DNA of 64,000 nt, taken from Acidovorax sp. Leaf160 (lineage in GTDB: Bacteria; Pseudomonadota; Gammaproteobacteria; Burkholderiales; Burkholderiaceae_C). The stretch spans positions 63,292-127,291 of the forward strand of contig NZ_LMOV01000023.1 in assembly GCF_001424265.1 (NCBI RefSeq), in the 5' to 3' direction. The position numbers and the translations under genes were made by a program. The stretch's first letter is position 1. Each line of letters starts with the position of its first letter. Shown here one piece after another: positions 30,745 through 38,751 of this stretch. The notes under the pieces were generated by a model, which was not told the origin of the DNA, did no database searches, and was given only the letters and a program-made list of their open reading frames with translations.

Positions 30745-33276
30745 ATGAAAATCATCGTTGTAGGCCATGGCATGGTCGGCCACAAGCTCCTGGAAGAACT
30801 GGAGCAGTTGAAGGTTGCCGCAGAGGTGACTGTGCTGTGCGAAGAGCGGCGTCCGGCCTACGACCGGGTGCACCTGTCCGAATTCTTCTCCGGCAAGACG
30901 GCGGACCAGCTGTCGGTGGTGGAGCCTGGCTTCTTCGAGCGCAGCGGCTTCACGCTGCGGCTCGCCGCACGGGCCGCCTCCATCGAGCGGCGCAACAACA
31001 CCGTCACCACGCTGGACGGCGAGGTGCTGCACTACGACAAGCTGATCCTGGCCACCGGCTCGGTGCCGTTCGTGCCGCAGGTGCCGGGGCGGGACCGGCC
31101 GCATTGCTTCGTCTACCGCACCATCGAAGACCTGGAAGGCATGCAGGCCAGCGGCGCCCATTCCAAGACCGGCGTGGTGGTGGGCGGCGGCCTGCTGGGC
31201 CTGGAATGCGCCAAGGCGCTGCGCGACCTGGGCCTGGAGACGCATGTGGTCGAGTTCGCGCCGCGGCTGATGACCGTTCAGGTGGACGACGGCGGCGGCC
31301 GGGTGCTGCGCAGCAAGATCGAGGCGCTGGGCGTGCACGTGCACACCAGCCGCAACACGGTGGAGATCACCGACGGCGCCATGGCGCGCCACCGCATGGT
31401 GTTTGCCGACGGCACCCATCTGGAGACCGACATGATCGTGTTCTCCGCCGGTATCCGCCCGCGTGACGAGCTGGCCCGCCAGTGTGCGCTGGCCCTGGGG
31501 CCGCGCGGCGGCGTGGCGGTGGACGACCACTGCCGCAGCAGCGACCGCGACATCTACGCCATCGGCGAATGCGCGTCGTGGAACGAACAGCTCTTCGGCC
31601 TGGTGGCACCGGGCTACGACATGGCCCGCGTGGTGGCGCGCCACATCGCCGGCCAGGGCGATGCGGCCTTTGCCGGCGCCGACATGAGCACCAAGCTCAA
31701 GCTGATGGGCGTGGACGTGGCCAGCATCGGCGACGCGCAAGGCAAGACGCCGCACTGCCGCAGCTACCAGTACATCGACGAGCGCAAGCAGATCTACAAG
31801 AAGATCGTGGTGAGCGAAGACGGCAAGACGCTGCTGGGCGCCGTGCTGGTGGGCAATGCCGACGAGTACGGCACGCTGCTGCAGATGGCGCTCAACGGCA
31901 TTGCCCTGCCCGACGAGCCCGAATTCCTGATCCTCCCTTCCAGCGACGGCAAGGCCAAGCCGGGCCTGGGCGTGGAGGCGCTGCCCGACACCGCCCAGAT
32001 CTGCTCGTGCAACAACGTGAGCAAGGGCCAGATCTGCTCGGCCGTGGGCGACGGCGCCTGCACCATCGCCGAGATGAAGGCCTGCACCAAGGCCGGCGCC
32101 ACCTGCGGCGGCTGCGTGCCGCTGGTCACCCAGGTGATGAAGGCCGAGATGGCCAAACGCGGCATGGCGGTGAACAACCACCTGTGCGAGCACTTCCCGT
32201 ATTCGCGCCAGGAACTCTTCCACCTCGTTCGCGTGGGCGAGATCAAGACCTTCGACGACCTGCTGGCCCGGCATGGCCGTGGCCTGGGCTGCGACGTGTG
32301 CAAGCCGGTCGCGGCCAACATCTTCGCGTCGGTCTGGAACGAGTTCGTGCTGAAGCCCCAACTCGCCAGCCTGCAGGACAGCAACGACTACTTCCTCGGC
32401 AACATCCAGAAGGACGGCACCTATTCCGTCGTGCCGCGCATGGCGGGCGGCGAAGTCACGCCCGACGGCCTGATCGCCGTGGGCCAGGTGGCCAAGAAGT
32501 ACGGCCTCTACACCAAGGTGACGGGCGGCCAGCGCGTGGACCTGTTCGGCGCACGCGTCGAGCAACTGCCGCTGATCTGGGAAGAACTCATCGCCGCCGG
32601 CTTCGAGTCGGGCCACGCCTACGGCAAGTCGCTGCGCACCGTGAAGAGCTGCGTCGGATCGACCTGGTGCCGTTACGGCGTGGGCGACAGCGTGGGGCTG
32701 GCCGTGGAGCTGGAGAACCGCTACAAGGGCCTGCGCGCACCGCACAAGATCAAGTTCGGCGTCTCGGGCTGTACCCGCGAATGCGCCGAGGCGCAGGGCA
32801 AGGACGTGGGCATCATCGCCACCGAGAAGGGCTGGAACCTCTACGTCTGCGGCAACGGCGGCATGAAGCCGCGCCACGCCGAGCTGCTGGCGTCCGACCT
32901 GTCCAAGGAGCAGCTGGTGCAGCTGGTGGACCGCTTCCTGATGTTCTACGTGCGCACGGCCGACCGCCTGCAGCGCACCAGCACCTGGCGCGACAACCTG
33001 GAGGGCGGGCTGGACTACCTGAAGGGCGTGGTGGTGAACGACACGCTGGGCCTGGCTGCCGAACTGGAGGCCCAGATGCAGCATGTGGTCGACACCTACC
33101 AGTGCGAATGGAAGACCGCCGTGACCGACCCCGCCGTGCGCCAGCGCTTCCGCACCTTCGTCAACAGCAGCCAGCCGGACGAGCACATCGTGTTCGTGAA
33201 CGAGCGCGGCCAGATCCGCCCGGCCCGCGCCGACGAACGCGGTCCCGCCGTGGCCGAAGCGGAGGCGGCCGCATGA
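30745..33276 (+). CDS. nirB: NAD(P)H-dependent assimilatory nitrite reductase, large subunit
   Basis: Six-electron reduction of nitrite to ammonium in the cytoplasm. 843 aa. FAD/NAD domain 1-290 (VVGHGMVGHKLLEEL; VVVGGGLLGLECAKAL), rubredoxin-reductase-like C-terminal part, BFD-type [2Fe-2S] domain near 420-470 (CSCNNVSKG ... CGGCVP), a second BFD-like segment (GLGCDVCKP), then the siroheme/[4Fe-4S] domain with Cys ligands in SCVGSTWCRYG (about 634-642) and GCTRECAEA (about 674-679). Start at MKIIVVGHG; a 158-codon in-frame extension is leader. Stop overlaps nirD (ATGA). Heads a nitrite operon with a structured leader. Confidence 0.97.
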   Translation: MKIIVVGHGMVGHKLLEELEQLKVAAEVTVLCEERRPAYDRVHLSEFFSGKTADQLSVVEPGFFERSGFTLRLAARAASIERRNNTVTTLDGEVLHYDKLILATGSVPFVPQVPGRDRPHCFVYRTIEDLEGMQASGAHSKTGVVVGGGLLGLECAKALRDLGLETHVVEFAPRLMTVQVDDGGGRVLRSKIEALGVHVHTSRNTVEITDGAMARHRMVFADGTHLETDMIVFSAGIRPRDELARQCALALGPRGGVAVDDHCRSSDRDIYAIGECASWNEQLFGLVAPGYDMARVVARHIAGQGDAAFAGADMSTKLKLMGVDVASIGDAQGKTPHCRSYQYIDERKQIYKKIVVSEDGKTLLGAVLVGNADEYGTLLQMALNGIALPDEPEFLILPSSDGKAKPGLGVEALPDTAQICSCNNVSKGQICSAVGDGACTIAEMKACTKAGATCGGCVPLVTQVMKAEMAKRGMAVNNHLCEHFPYSRQELFHLVRVGEIKTFDDLLARHGRGLGCDVCKPVAANIFASVWNEFVLKPQLASLQDSNDYFLGNIQKDGTYSVVPRMAGGEVTPDGLIAVGQVAKKYGLYTKVTGGQRVDLFGARVEQLPLIWEELIAAGFESGHAYGKSLRTVKSCVGSTWCRYGVGDSVGLAVELENRYKGLRAPHKIKFGVSGCTRECAEAQGKDVGIIATEKGWNLYVCGNGGMKPRHAELLASDLSKEQLVQLVDRFLMFYVRTADRLQRTSTWRDNLEGGLDYLKGVVVNDTLGLAAELEAQMQHVVDTYQCEWKTAVTDPAVRQRFRTFVNSSQPDEHIVFVNERGQIRPARADERGPAVAEAEAAA

Positions 33277-33677
33277 CGCTCTCGACCGCCGCATTGCACG
33301 AAGCCATCGACATCGCCACCGACAGCCACGCCGCCATGAGCACCGAAACCTCTCACTTCCACGACATCTGCGCCGTCAGCGACATCGTTCCCGCCACCGG
33401 GGTCTGCGCCTTGGTGGAGGGCCGCCATGTCGCAGTCTTCCGCGTGGGCCAGGGGCAGTTCCACGCCATCGACAACGTCGATCCGCAGTCCGGCGCCAGC
33501 GTGCTCTCTCGCGGGCTCGTCGGCAGCCTGGGCGACCGCGTCGTGGTGGCGTCGCCGCTCTACAAGAACCACTTCGACCTGCGCACGGGCGAATGCGTGG
33601 AAGCACCGCAGAACTCGGTGCGGGCGCACACCGTGCGCATCGAGGGCGAGCGGGTGCTGCTCGCGCTGTCCCGCTGA
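33273..33677 (+). CDS. nirD: Nitrite reductase small subunit NirD
   Basis: 134 aa Rieske-fold partner of NirB. HDICAVSDIVPATGVCALVEG, FHAIDNVDP and SPLYKNHFDLRTGECVE follow the NirD pattern, in which the Rieske Cys/His ligands are absent (no CxH or Cx2H pair). It therefore carries no cluster and plays a structural role. The ATG overlapping the nirB stop was chosen; an internal ATG at 33336 would give a 113-aa protein closer to typical NirD length, so the first 21 residues are uncertain. Confidence 0.92.
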   Translation: MTLSTAALHEAIDIATDSHAAMSTETSHFHDICAVSDIVPATGVCALVEGRHVAVFRVGQGQFHAIDNVDPQSGASVLSRGLVGSLGDRVVVASPLYKNHFDLRTGECVEAPQNSVRAHTVRIEGERVLLALSR

Positions 33678-33741
33678 ACCGCTGCAGCCGCCAGCGACCC
33701 ACCCCATCCAAGATTTCATCGAACCTTCGACTGCACACACC

Positions 33742-34554
33742 ATGGCCTACCTCGCTCCCTCCGAATTCGTCACCAAGATGGTGGACTCCGGCGAATCCAA
33801 GCTGCTGATGTCCACGCGCGACACCCTGATCCGCTCCTACATGGCGGGCGCCATCCTGGCGCTGGCCGCGGCCTTCGCCGTGTCGGTCACCGTGAACACC
33901 GGCAACGCGCTGGTGGGCGCCATGCTGTTCCCGGTCGGCTTCATCATGCTGTACCTGCTGGGGTTCGATCTGCTCACCGGCGTCTTCACGCTGGCGCCGC
34001 TGGCCGTCTTCGACAAGCGCCCGGGCGCCACCTGGGCCGGCGTGCTGCGCAACTGGGGGCTGGTGTTCTGCGGCAACTTCGCCGGCGCGTTCACGGTGGC
34101 CGTGTTCATGGCCATCATCTTCACCTTCGGTTTCTCCGAGGCACCCAACGCCATCGGCCAGAAGATCGGCCACATCGGCGAAGGCCGCACGGTGGGCTAC
34201 GCGGCGCACGGCGCGGCGGGCATGCTGACGCTCTTCATCCGGGGCGTGCTGTGCAACTGGATGGTCTCTACCGGCGTGGTGGCGGCCATGATGTCCACCA
34301 CCGTCTCGGGCAAGGCCATCGGCATGTGGATGCCGGTCATGGTGTTCTTCTACATGGGCTTCGAACACTCCATCGTGAACATGTTCCTCTTTCCCATCGG
34401 CCTGATGCTGGGCGGCCAGTTCACGTTCATGGACTACCTGATCTGGAACGAGATCCCGACCGTGCTGGGCAACCTGGTGGGGGGCCTGACCTTCGTCGGC
34501 GCCGCGCTCTACTCGACCCACTACAAGACCGCGCCCAAGCGCCGCGTGAACTGA
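33742..34554 (+). CDS. Formate/nitrite transporter family protein (nitrite channel)
   Basis: 270 aa inner-membrane protein of the FNT (FocA/NirC) family, six TM segments. GFDLLTGVF and GNFAGAFTVA belong to the FNT pore core, and GFEHSIVNMF carries the central conserved His of the channel; LFIRGVLCNWMV is a further family motif. Its place 64 bp after nirD and the pathway context favour nitrite uptake or efflux (NirC-like) over formate. Probably cotranscribed with nirBD and the kinase fusion. Confidence 0.9.
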   Translation: MAYLAPSEFVTKMVDSGESKLLMSTRDTLIRSYMAGAILALAAAFAVSVTVNTGNALVGAMLFPVGFIMLYLLGFDLLTGVFTLAPLAVFDKRPGATWAGVLRNWGLVFCGNFAGAFTVAVFMAIIFTFGFSEAPNAIGQKIGHIGEGRTVGYAAHGAAGMLTLFIRGVLCNWMVSTGVVAAMMSTTVSGKAIGMWMPVMVFFYMGFEHSIVNMFLFPIGLMLGGQFTFMDYLIWNEIPTVLGNLVGGLTFVGAALYSTHYKTAPKRRVN

Positions 34555-34574
34555 ACCCAGGCGCCTGCAACGCC

Positions 34575-36326
34575 ATGGCCCACGGCCTGCGCGTGACGCT
34601 CGGCCAGCACTCGCTGGCGGGGGCGCACGGTGCCAACCAGGACTTCCACGGCGCGCTGCTGCCGACCGGGCACCTGCTCGCCAGCAAGGGCATCGCCCTG
34701 GCGCTGGCCGACGGCATCAGCTCCAGCGCCGTGAGCCAGGTCGCGGCGCAGGCGGCGGTTCGGTCGTTCCTGGACGACTACTACGCCACTTCCGAAGCCT
34801 GGTCGGTACGGCGCGCGGCGCAGCGCGTGCTGAACGCAACCAACTCGTGGCTGCACGCGCAGACGCAACGCGGCGAGGGACGGTTCGACAAGGACCGCGG
34901 CCATGTCTGCACCTTCACCGCGCTCATCCTCAAGGGGCGGCAGGCGCACTTGCTGCATGTGGGCGACGCCCGCGCCTACCGCCTGCACCCGCAGGCGCTG
35001 GAGCAGCTGACCGACGACCACCGGGTGCGCGTCTCGTCCGCAGAGTCGTACCTGGGCCGTGCCCTGGGCATCGGCGCGCATGTCGAGATCGACTACCGCC
35101 ACTGGGATGCCGAAGCGGGCGACATCTACTTGCTGGCGACCGATGGCGCCTACGAAGGACTGGAAGCCGCCGACGTGCATGCTGCGCTGCGCGCCCATGC
35201 GCACGATTTCGATGCGGCAGCCGCCGCGCTGGCGACCCTGTCCCGGGAACGCGGCGGCACGGACGACGCCACCGTGCAGCTGCTGCGGGTGGAGGCGCTG
35301 CCCGCAGCCGACGCGCCCTTGCCGCATGCCGCGCGCGAACGCCTGGCTCTGCCCCCGCTGCTGGCCCCGCGCGACCGCTTCGAGGGCTTCACCATCGTGC
35401 GCGCGCTGCAGGTGAGCGCGCGCAGCCACGTGCACCTGGCCACCGACGATGCGAGCGGCCAGGCGGTGGTGTTGAAGACCCCGTCGGTCGACCTGCGCGA
35501 ACAGCCGGCCTATCTGGACGCCTTCGTGCTGGAAGAATGGGTGGCGCGGCGCATCGACAGCCCCCATGTCGTGAAAGCCTGGGCCGGCGAGCGGCCGCGC
35601 AGCCACCTCTTCGTGGCGCTGGAGTACATCGAGGGCCAGACCCTGTCGCAGTGGATGGTGGACCACCCCCGGCCCGCGCTGGCCGCCGTGCGGGCGCTGG
35701 TCGAGCAGATGGCGCTGGGCCTGCATGCACTGCACAGCCGCGAGATGCTGCACCAGGACCTGCGGCCGGACAACGTGATGATCGACGCCCACGGCACGGT
35801 ACGGCTGATCGACCTGGCCGCGACCCATGTGGCCGGCCTGGCGGAAAGCGCCACCAGCGAAACCGCCGCACAGCCCCCCGGCACGCTGCAGTACATGGCG
35901 CCCGAATACCTGCTGGGCCGTGGCGGCAGCCCGCAGTCCGACATGTTCGCGCTGGCGGCCATCGCCTACCAGATGCTGACGGGCCAGTTGCCCTACGGCC
36001 TGAACGCCTCCCGCGTGCGCACGCCCCAGGACGTACGGCGGCTGCGCTACACGCCCGTTCGCCATCTGCGGCCCGACCTGCCCGAGTGGGTGGACGGCGT
36101 GCTGTCCAAGGCCTTGGATCCGGACCCGCTGCGGCGGCAGGAAGCCGCCTCGGAACTGGCACACGACCTGCGCTCGCCCGCCCGGTCATTCGGGCGCCGC
36201 CGCAGCACGCCGCTCATCGAACGCGACCCGGTGCGGTTCTGGCAGGGCCTGAGCCTGCTGCTGGCGCTGTTGCTGGTGGCCGTGCTGGGCTGGTATGTGC
36301 CGGGATGGCAGGCGCTGGGCCGTTGA
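34575..36326 (+). CDS. Fused PP2C phosphatase/serine-threonine protein kinase with C-terminal membrane anchor
   Basis: 583 aa, 20 bp after the FNT gene. Residues 1-240 are a PP2C domain: HGANQD, LALADGISSS, HVGDARAYRL, LLATDGAYE, GGTDDATVQLL supply the metal-binding Asp residues. Residues about 260-530 are a Hanks kinase: VLKTP (ATP Lys), HQDLRPDNV (catalytic loop, HRD to HQD), LIDLAA (DFG to DLA), PGTLQYMAPEYL. The glycine-rich loop is not recognisable. A TM helix (about 553-573) follows, placing both domains in the cytoplasm. Such fusions are found beside nitrate/nitrite assimilation genes in other proteobacteria. Target unknown. Confidence 0.88.
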   Translation: MAHGLRVTLGQHSLAGAHGANQDFHGALLPTGHLLASKGIALALADGISSSAVSQVAAQAAVRSFLDDYYATSEAWSVRRAAQRVLNATNSWLHAQTQRGEGRFDKDRGHVCTFTALILKGRQAHLLHVGDARAYRLHPQALEQLTDDHRVRVSSAESYLGRALGIGAHVEIDYRHWDAEAGDIYLLATDGAYEGLEAADVHAALRAHAHDFDAAAAALATLSRERGGTDDATVQLLRVEALPAADAPLPHAARERLALPPLLAPRDRFEGFTIVRALQVSARSHVHLATDDASGQAVVLKTPSVDLREQPAYLDAFVLEEWVARRIDSPHVVKAWAGERPRSHLFVALEYIEGQTLSQWMVDHPRPALAAVRALVEQMALGLHALHSREMLHQDLRPDNVMIDAHGTVRLIDLAATHVAGLAESATSETAAQPPGTLQYMAPEYLLGRGGSPQSDMFALAAIAYQMLTGQLPYGLNASRVRTPQDVRRLRYTPVRHLRPDLPEWVDGVLSKALDPDPLRRQEAASELAHDLRSPARSFGRRRSTPLIERDPVRFWQGLSLLLALLLVAVLGWYVPGWQALGR

Positions 36327-36355
36327 GCCAGCGGTTGGCCCGGCGGCCCGCGCGC

Positions 36356-37195
36356 TCAGGGCTTGGCGTTCGGGAAGAAGAGCTGCTCGCCGCCCACCTT
36401 GTATTGCGCGATGGTGGTCTGGCCCGACGGCGAGATCACCCAGTCCACGAACTTCTGCGCATCGCCCGCCTTCACGTGCGGATGGCGGGCAGGGTTGACC
36501 ACCATCACGCCGTACTGGTTGAAGAGCCGGGTGTCGCCTTCGACCAGCACCGCCAGCGCGGCGCGGTTCTTGAAGTTGAGCCAGGTGCCCCGGTCGGCCA
36601 GCACATAGGCGCCGCTGGAGGCTGCGATGTTGAGCGCCGGCCCCATGCCGCAGCCGCATTCCTTGTAGGCGCCCCCCTTGCCGCCCTCGCCCACCGCCAT
36701 CTTCCAGTAGCGCAGTTCGGCCGCGTGCGTGCCGCTCTTGTCGCCGCGCGAGATGAATTCGGCATTCGCTGCAGCGATCTTGCCCAAGGCGGCGACGATG
36801 TCCTTGCCGCGCGTGCCGGCCGGGTCGGCGGGCGGGCCGATCAGCACGAAGTCGTTGTACATGACCGGGTAGCGCTGGGTGGCCCAGCCGTCGGCGAGGA
36901 ATTTCTGCTCGGCCGCCTGGTCGTGCACGAAGAGCACGTCGGCATCGCCGCGCCGCGCCATGTCCAGCGCCTGGCCGGTGCCCACCGCCACCACCTTCAC
37001 GTCCAGCCCGCTGGCCTGCTTGAAAGCCGGCAGCAGGTGGCTGAAGAGACCCGACTGCTCCGTGGACGTGGTGGACGCCATGGTGATGGACTGTGCCGAT
37101 GCCCCGCCGACAAATGCTATTAAAATAATAGCTGCAAGCCCTTTATTGACAAGCGCCGCAGGCCGAAAAGACTTCAAATTCAGGCTTCGATTCAT
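36356..37195 (-). CDS. tupA: Tungstate ABC transporter periplasmic binding protein
   Basis: 279 aa. Mature part starts near residue 36 (SITMASTTSTEQSGLFSHLL), where TTSTEQSG is the TupA oxyanion signature; SRGDKSGTH is the second ligand loop. TupA proteins bind tungstate far better than molybdate. The signal peptide is odd: codons about 5-27 are a nearly complete interspersed repeat copy (37116-37182), giving LNLKSFRPAALVNKGLAAII in the n- and h-region. Start at MNRSLNL, preceded by AGGAGA, overlapping the tupC stop (ATGA). Last gene of tupBCA. Confidence 0.9.
   Translation of the reverse strand: MNRSLNLKSFRPAALVNKGLAAIILIAFVGGASAQSITMASTTSTEQSGLFSHLLPAFKQASGLDVKVVAVGTGQALDMARRGDADVLFVHDQAAEQKFLADGWATQRYPVMYNDFVLIGPPADPAGTRGKDIVAALGKIAAANAEFISRGDKSGTHAAELRYWKMAVGEGGKGGAYKECGCGMGPALNIAASSGAYVLADRGTWLNFKNRAALAVLVEGDTRLFNQYGVMVVNPARHPHVKAGDAQKFVDWVISPSGQTTIAQYKVGGEQLFFPNAKP
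37116..37182 (+). repeat. Interspersed palindromic repeat, copy 6, encoding the TupA signal peptide
   Basis: GCTATTAAAATAATAGC, CTGCAAGCCCTTTATTGAC, AAGCGCCGCAGGCCG and AAAAGACTTCAAAT follow the family order with full length. It lies wholly in the tupA reading frame (opposite strand), from about codon 5 to codon 27. Confidence 0.8.
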
Positions 37196-37965
37196 ACCAT
37201 TTCTCCTTTGACGAACAGGCGGGCCGCCTCCGGCAGCGGCCCATGAAAGAAGTCGTGTACCGGCAAGTCGGCCATGACGCGGCCGTGCTCCAGGTACACC
37301 ACGCGGCTGGCCAGGCGCTTGACCTGCCCCAGGTTGTGGCTGCTGAACACCATGGTGACGGGATGCGCCGGGCCGCCCGCGCCGTGGCCGGCTGCGAAGT
37401 CGGCCATCAGCGTTTCCACCTCGCGCTTGGCATGCGGGTCCAGACTGGCGGTGGGCTCGTCGAGCAGCAGCACGTCGGGGCGGCGGGCCCAGGCACGGGC
37501 CAGCGCCAGGCGCTGCTGCTGCCCGCCGGAGAGCGTGCGGGCGTTCTGCGCCGCGGCGTCCAGCAGGCCGACGCGGCGCAGCGCGCCCAGCGCCTGCAGC
37601 CGCGCCGCCTGCCACGGCACGCCACCCAGCCACAAGCCCAGCGCCACGTTGTTCAAGGCGCTGGCGCGCAGCATGAAAGGCCGCTGGAACAGCATCGCCT
37701 GACGGCTGGCGGCATCGCGCACCAGCTGGCCGGCGGTGTGCACGGCCAGGCCGTTGAGCACGCGCAGCAAGGTGCTCTTGCCGCTGCCGTTCGCGCCCAC
37801 CAGCGCCAGGCGCTCGCCGGGCACCACGCGCAAGTCGACGGCGGACAGCGCCTGCACGCGGCCGTACCGCACATCGACGCGCTGCAGCTCGAACAGGGGC
37901 GCCTGGGCGCATGCCTCGCCGGTACGGGTCGCGGGCAGGGCTTCGTCGACCCGGCGCGCGCTCAT
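37192..37965 (-). CDS. tupC: Tungstate ABC transporter ATP-binding protein
   Basis: 257 aa: Walker A GANGSGKST, signature LSGGQQQRLALARAW, Walker B LLLDEPTASLD, H-loop FSSHNLGQV. It lacks the C-terminal MOP domain found in ModC, as is usual for TupC. Overlaps tupB upstream (37962-37965) and tupA downstream by 4 bp each, a tightly coupled operon. Confidence 0.9.
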   Translation of the reverse strand: MSARRVDEALPATRTGEACAQAPLFELQRVDVRYGRVQALSAVDLRVVPGERLALVGANGSGKSTLLRVLNGLAVHTAGQLVRDAASRQAMLFQRPFMLRASALNNVALGLWLGGVPWQAARLQALGALRRVGLLDAAAQNARTLSGGQQQRLALARAWARRPDVLLLDEPTASLDPHAKREVETLMADFAAGHGAGGPAHPVTMVFSSHNLGQVKRLASRVVYLEHGRVMADLPVHDFFHGPLPEAARLFVKGEMV

Positions 37966-38699
37966 GCAGCCACCCCGATGGCGGGGCCCGCCGCCGCGCC
38001 ATCGACCCGTTCACGCCAGCGGCGCAGCAGCGCGATGCACACGTTCAACGCCAGCACCACGGCCAGCAGCACGAAGCCGAGCGCCAGCGCGAGGGGCAGG
38101 TCGCCCTTGCTGGTCTCCAGCGCGATGGCGGTGGTCATGACGCGGGTGAAGCCGTCGATGTTGCCGCCCACGATCATCACCGCGCCCACTTCGGAAATGG
38201 CACGGCCGAAGGCCGCGATCAGCACGGTGAGCAGGGCGTAGCGTTCGTCCCAGGCCAGCAGCAGGCTGCGCAGCAAGGGGCCTGCACCCAGCGACTGCAA
38301 CTGCTCGCCATGGGCGCGATCGGCGTCCTCCACCAGCTGCCGGGTCAGCGCCGTCACCACGGGCAGCACCAGGATGGTCTGCGCCAGCACCATCGCCTTG
38401 AAGGAAAAGAGCCAGCCCCAGCTGCCCAGCGGCCCGCTGCGCGACAGCAGCAGATAGACCGCCAGCCCCACCACCACCGATGGCACGGCGAGCAGCGTGT
38501 TCAGCACCGCCAGGACGGCGCCGCGCCCGGCGAAGCGCGCCACGCCCAGCCAGGCGCCCAGCACCAGGCCGGCGCCGCACGCCAGCGCGCAGGCCGTCGC
38601 GCTCACGGCGAGGGAGCGGGCGACGATGGTCCACAGGGCGGCATCTGCGGAGGTCAGGAGATCGAGCGCCGTGGCCGCGCTCTGGGTCATCGTGGACAT
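37962..38699 (-). CDS. tupB: Tungstate ABC transporter permease
   Basis: 245 aa, about five to six TM helices. The EAA loop is LQSLGAGPLLRSLLLAWDER, followed by AAFGRAISEVGAVMIVGGNI, the TupB/ModB-type gate. LAVPSVVVGLAVYLLLSRSGPLG fits TupB better than ModB. First gene of the operon, divergent from a regulator 52 bp away. Confidence 0.9.
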   Translation of the reverse strand: MSTMTQSAATALDLLTSADAALWTIVARSLAVSATACALACGAGLVLGAWLGVARFAGRGAVLAVLNTLLAVPSVVVGLAVYLLLSRSGPLGSWGWLFSFKAMVLAQTILVLPVVTALTRQLVEDADRAHGEQLQSLGAGPLLRSLLLAWDERYALLTVLIAAFGRAISEVGAVMIVGGNIDGFTRVMTTAIALETSKGDLPLALALGFVLLAVVLALNVCIALLRRWRERVDGAAAGPAIGVAA

Positions 38700-38710
38700 G
38701 GGTTGTGGGC

Positions 38711-38742
38711 TATCGTATGCAGCACATCAATGTCCAGCGATA
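38711..38742. promoter_or_regulatory. Candidate operator between tupB and its divergent regulator
   Basis: TATCG and CGATA, 22 bp apart, form a short inverted repeat; TATG recurs next to each. The whole divergent spacer is only 52 bp, so any operator must lie here. No known consensus to compare. Confidence 0.3.
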
Positions 38743-38751
38743 TGAAAACTC

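Noticed and set aside
30682-33294. 870-codon open frame opposite nirB
   Set aside because: Same composition artefact; nirB motifs are complete on the plus strand.
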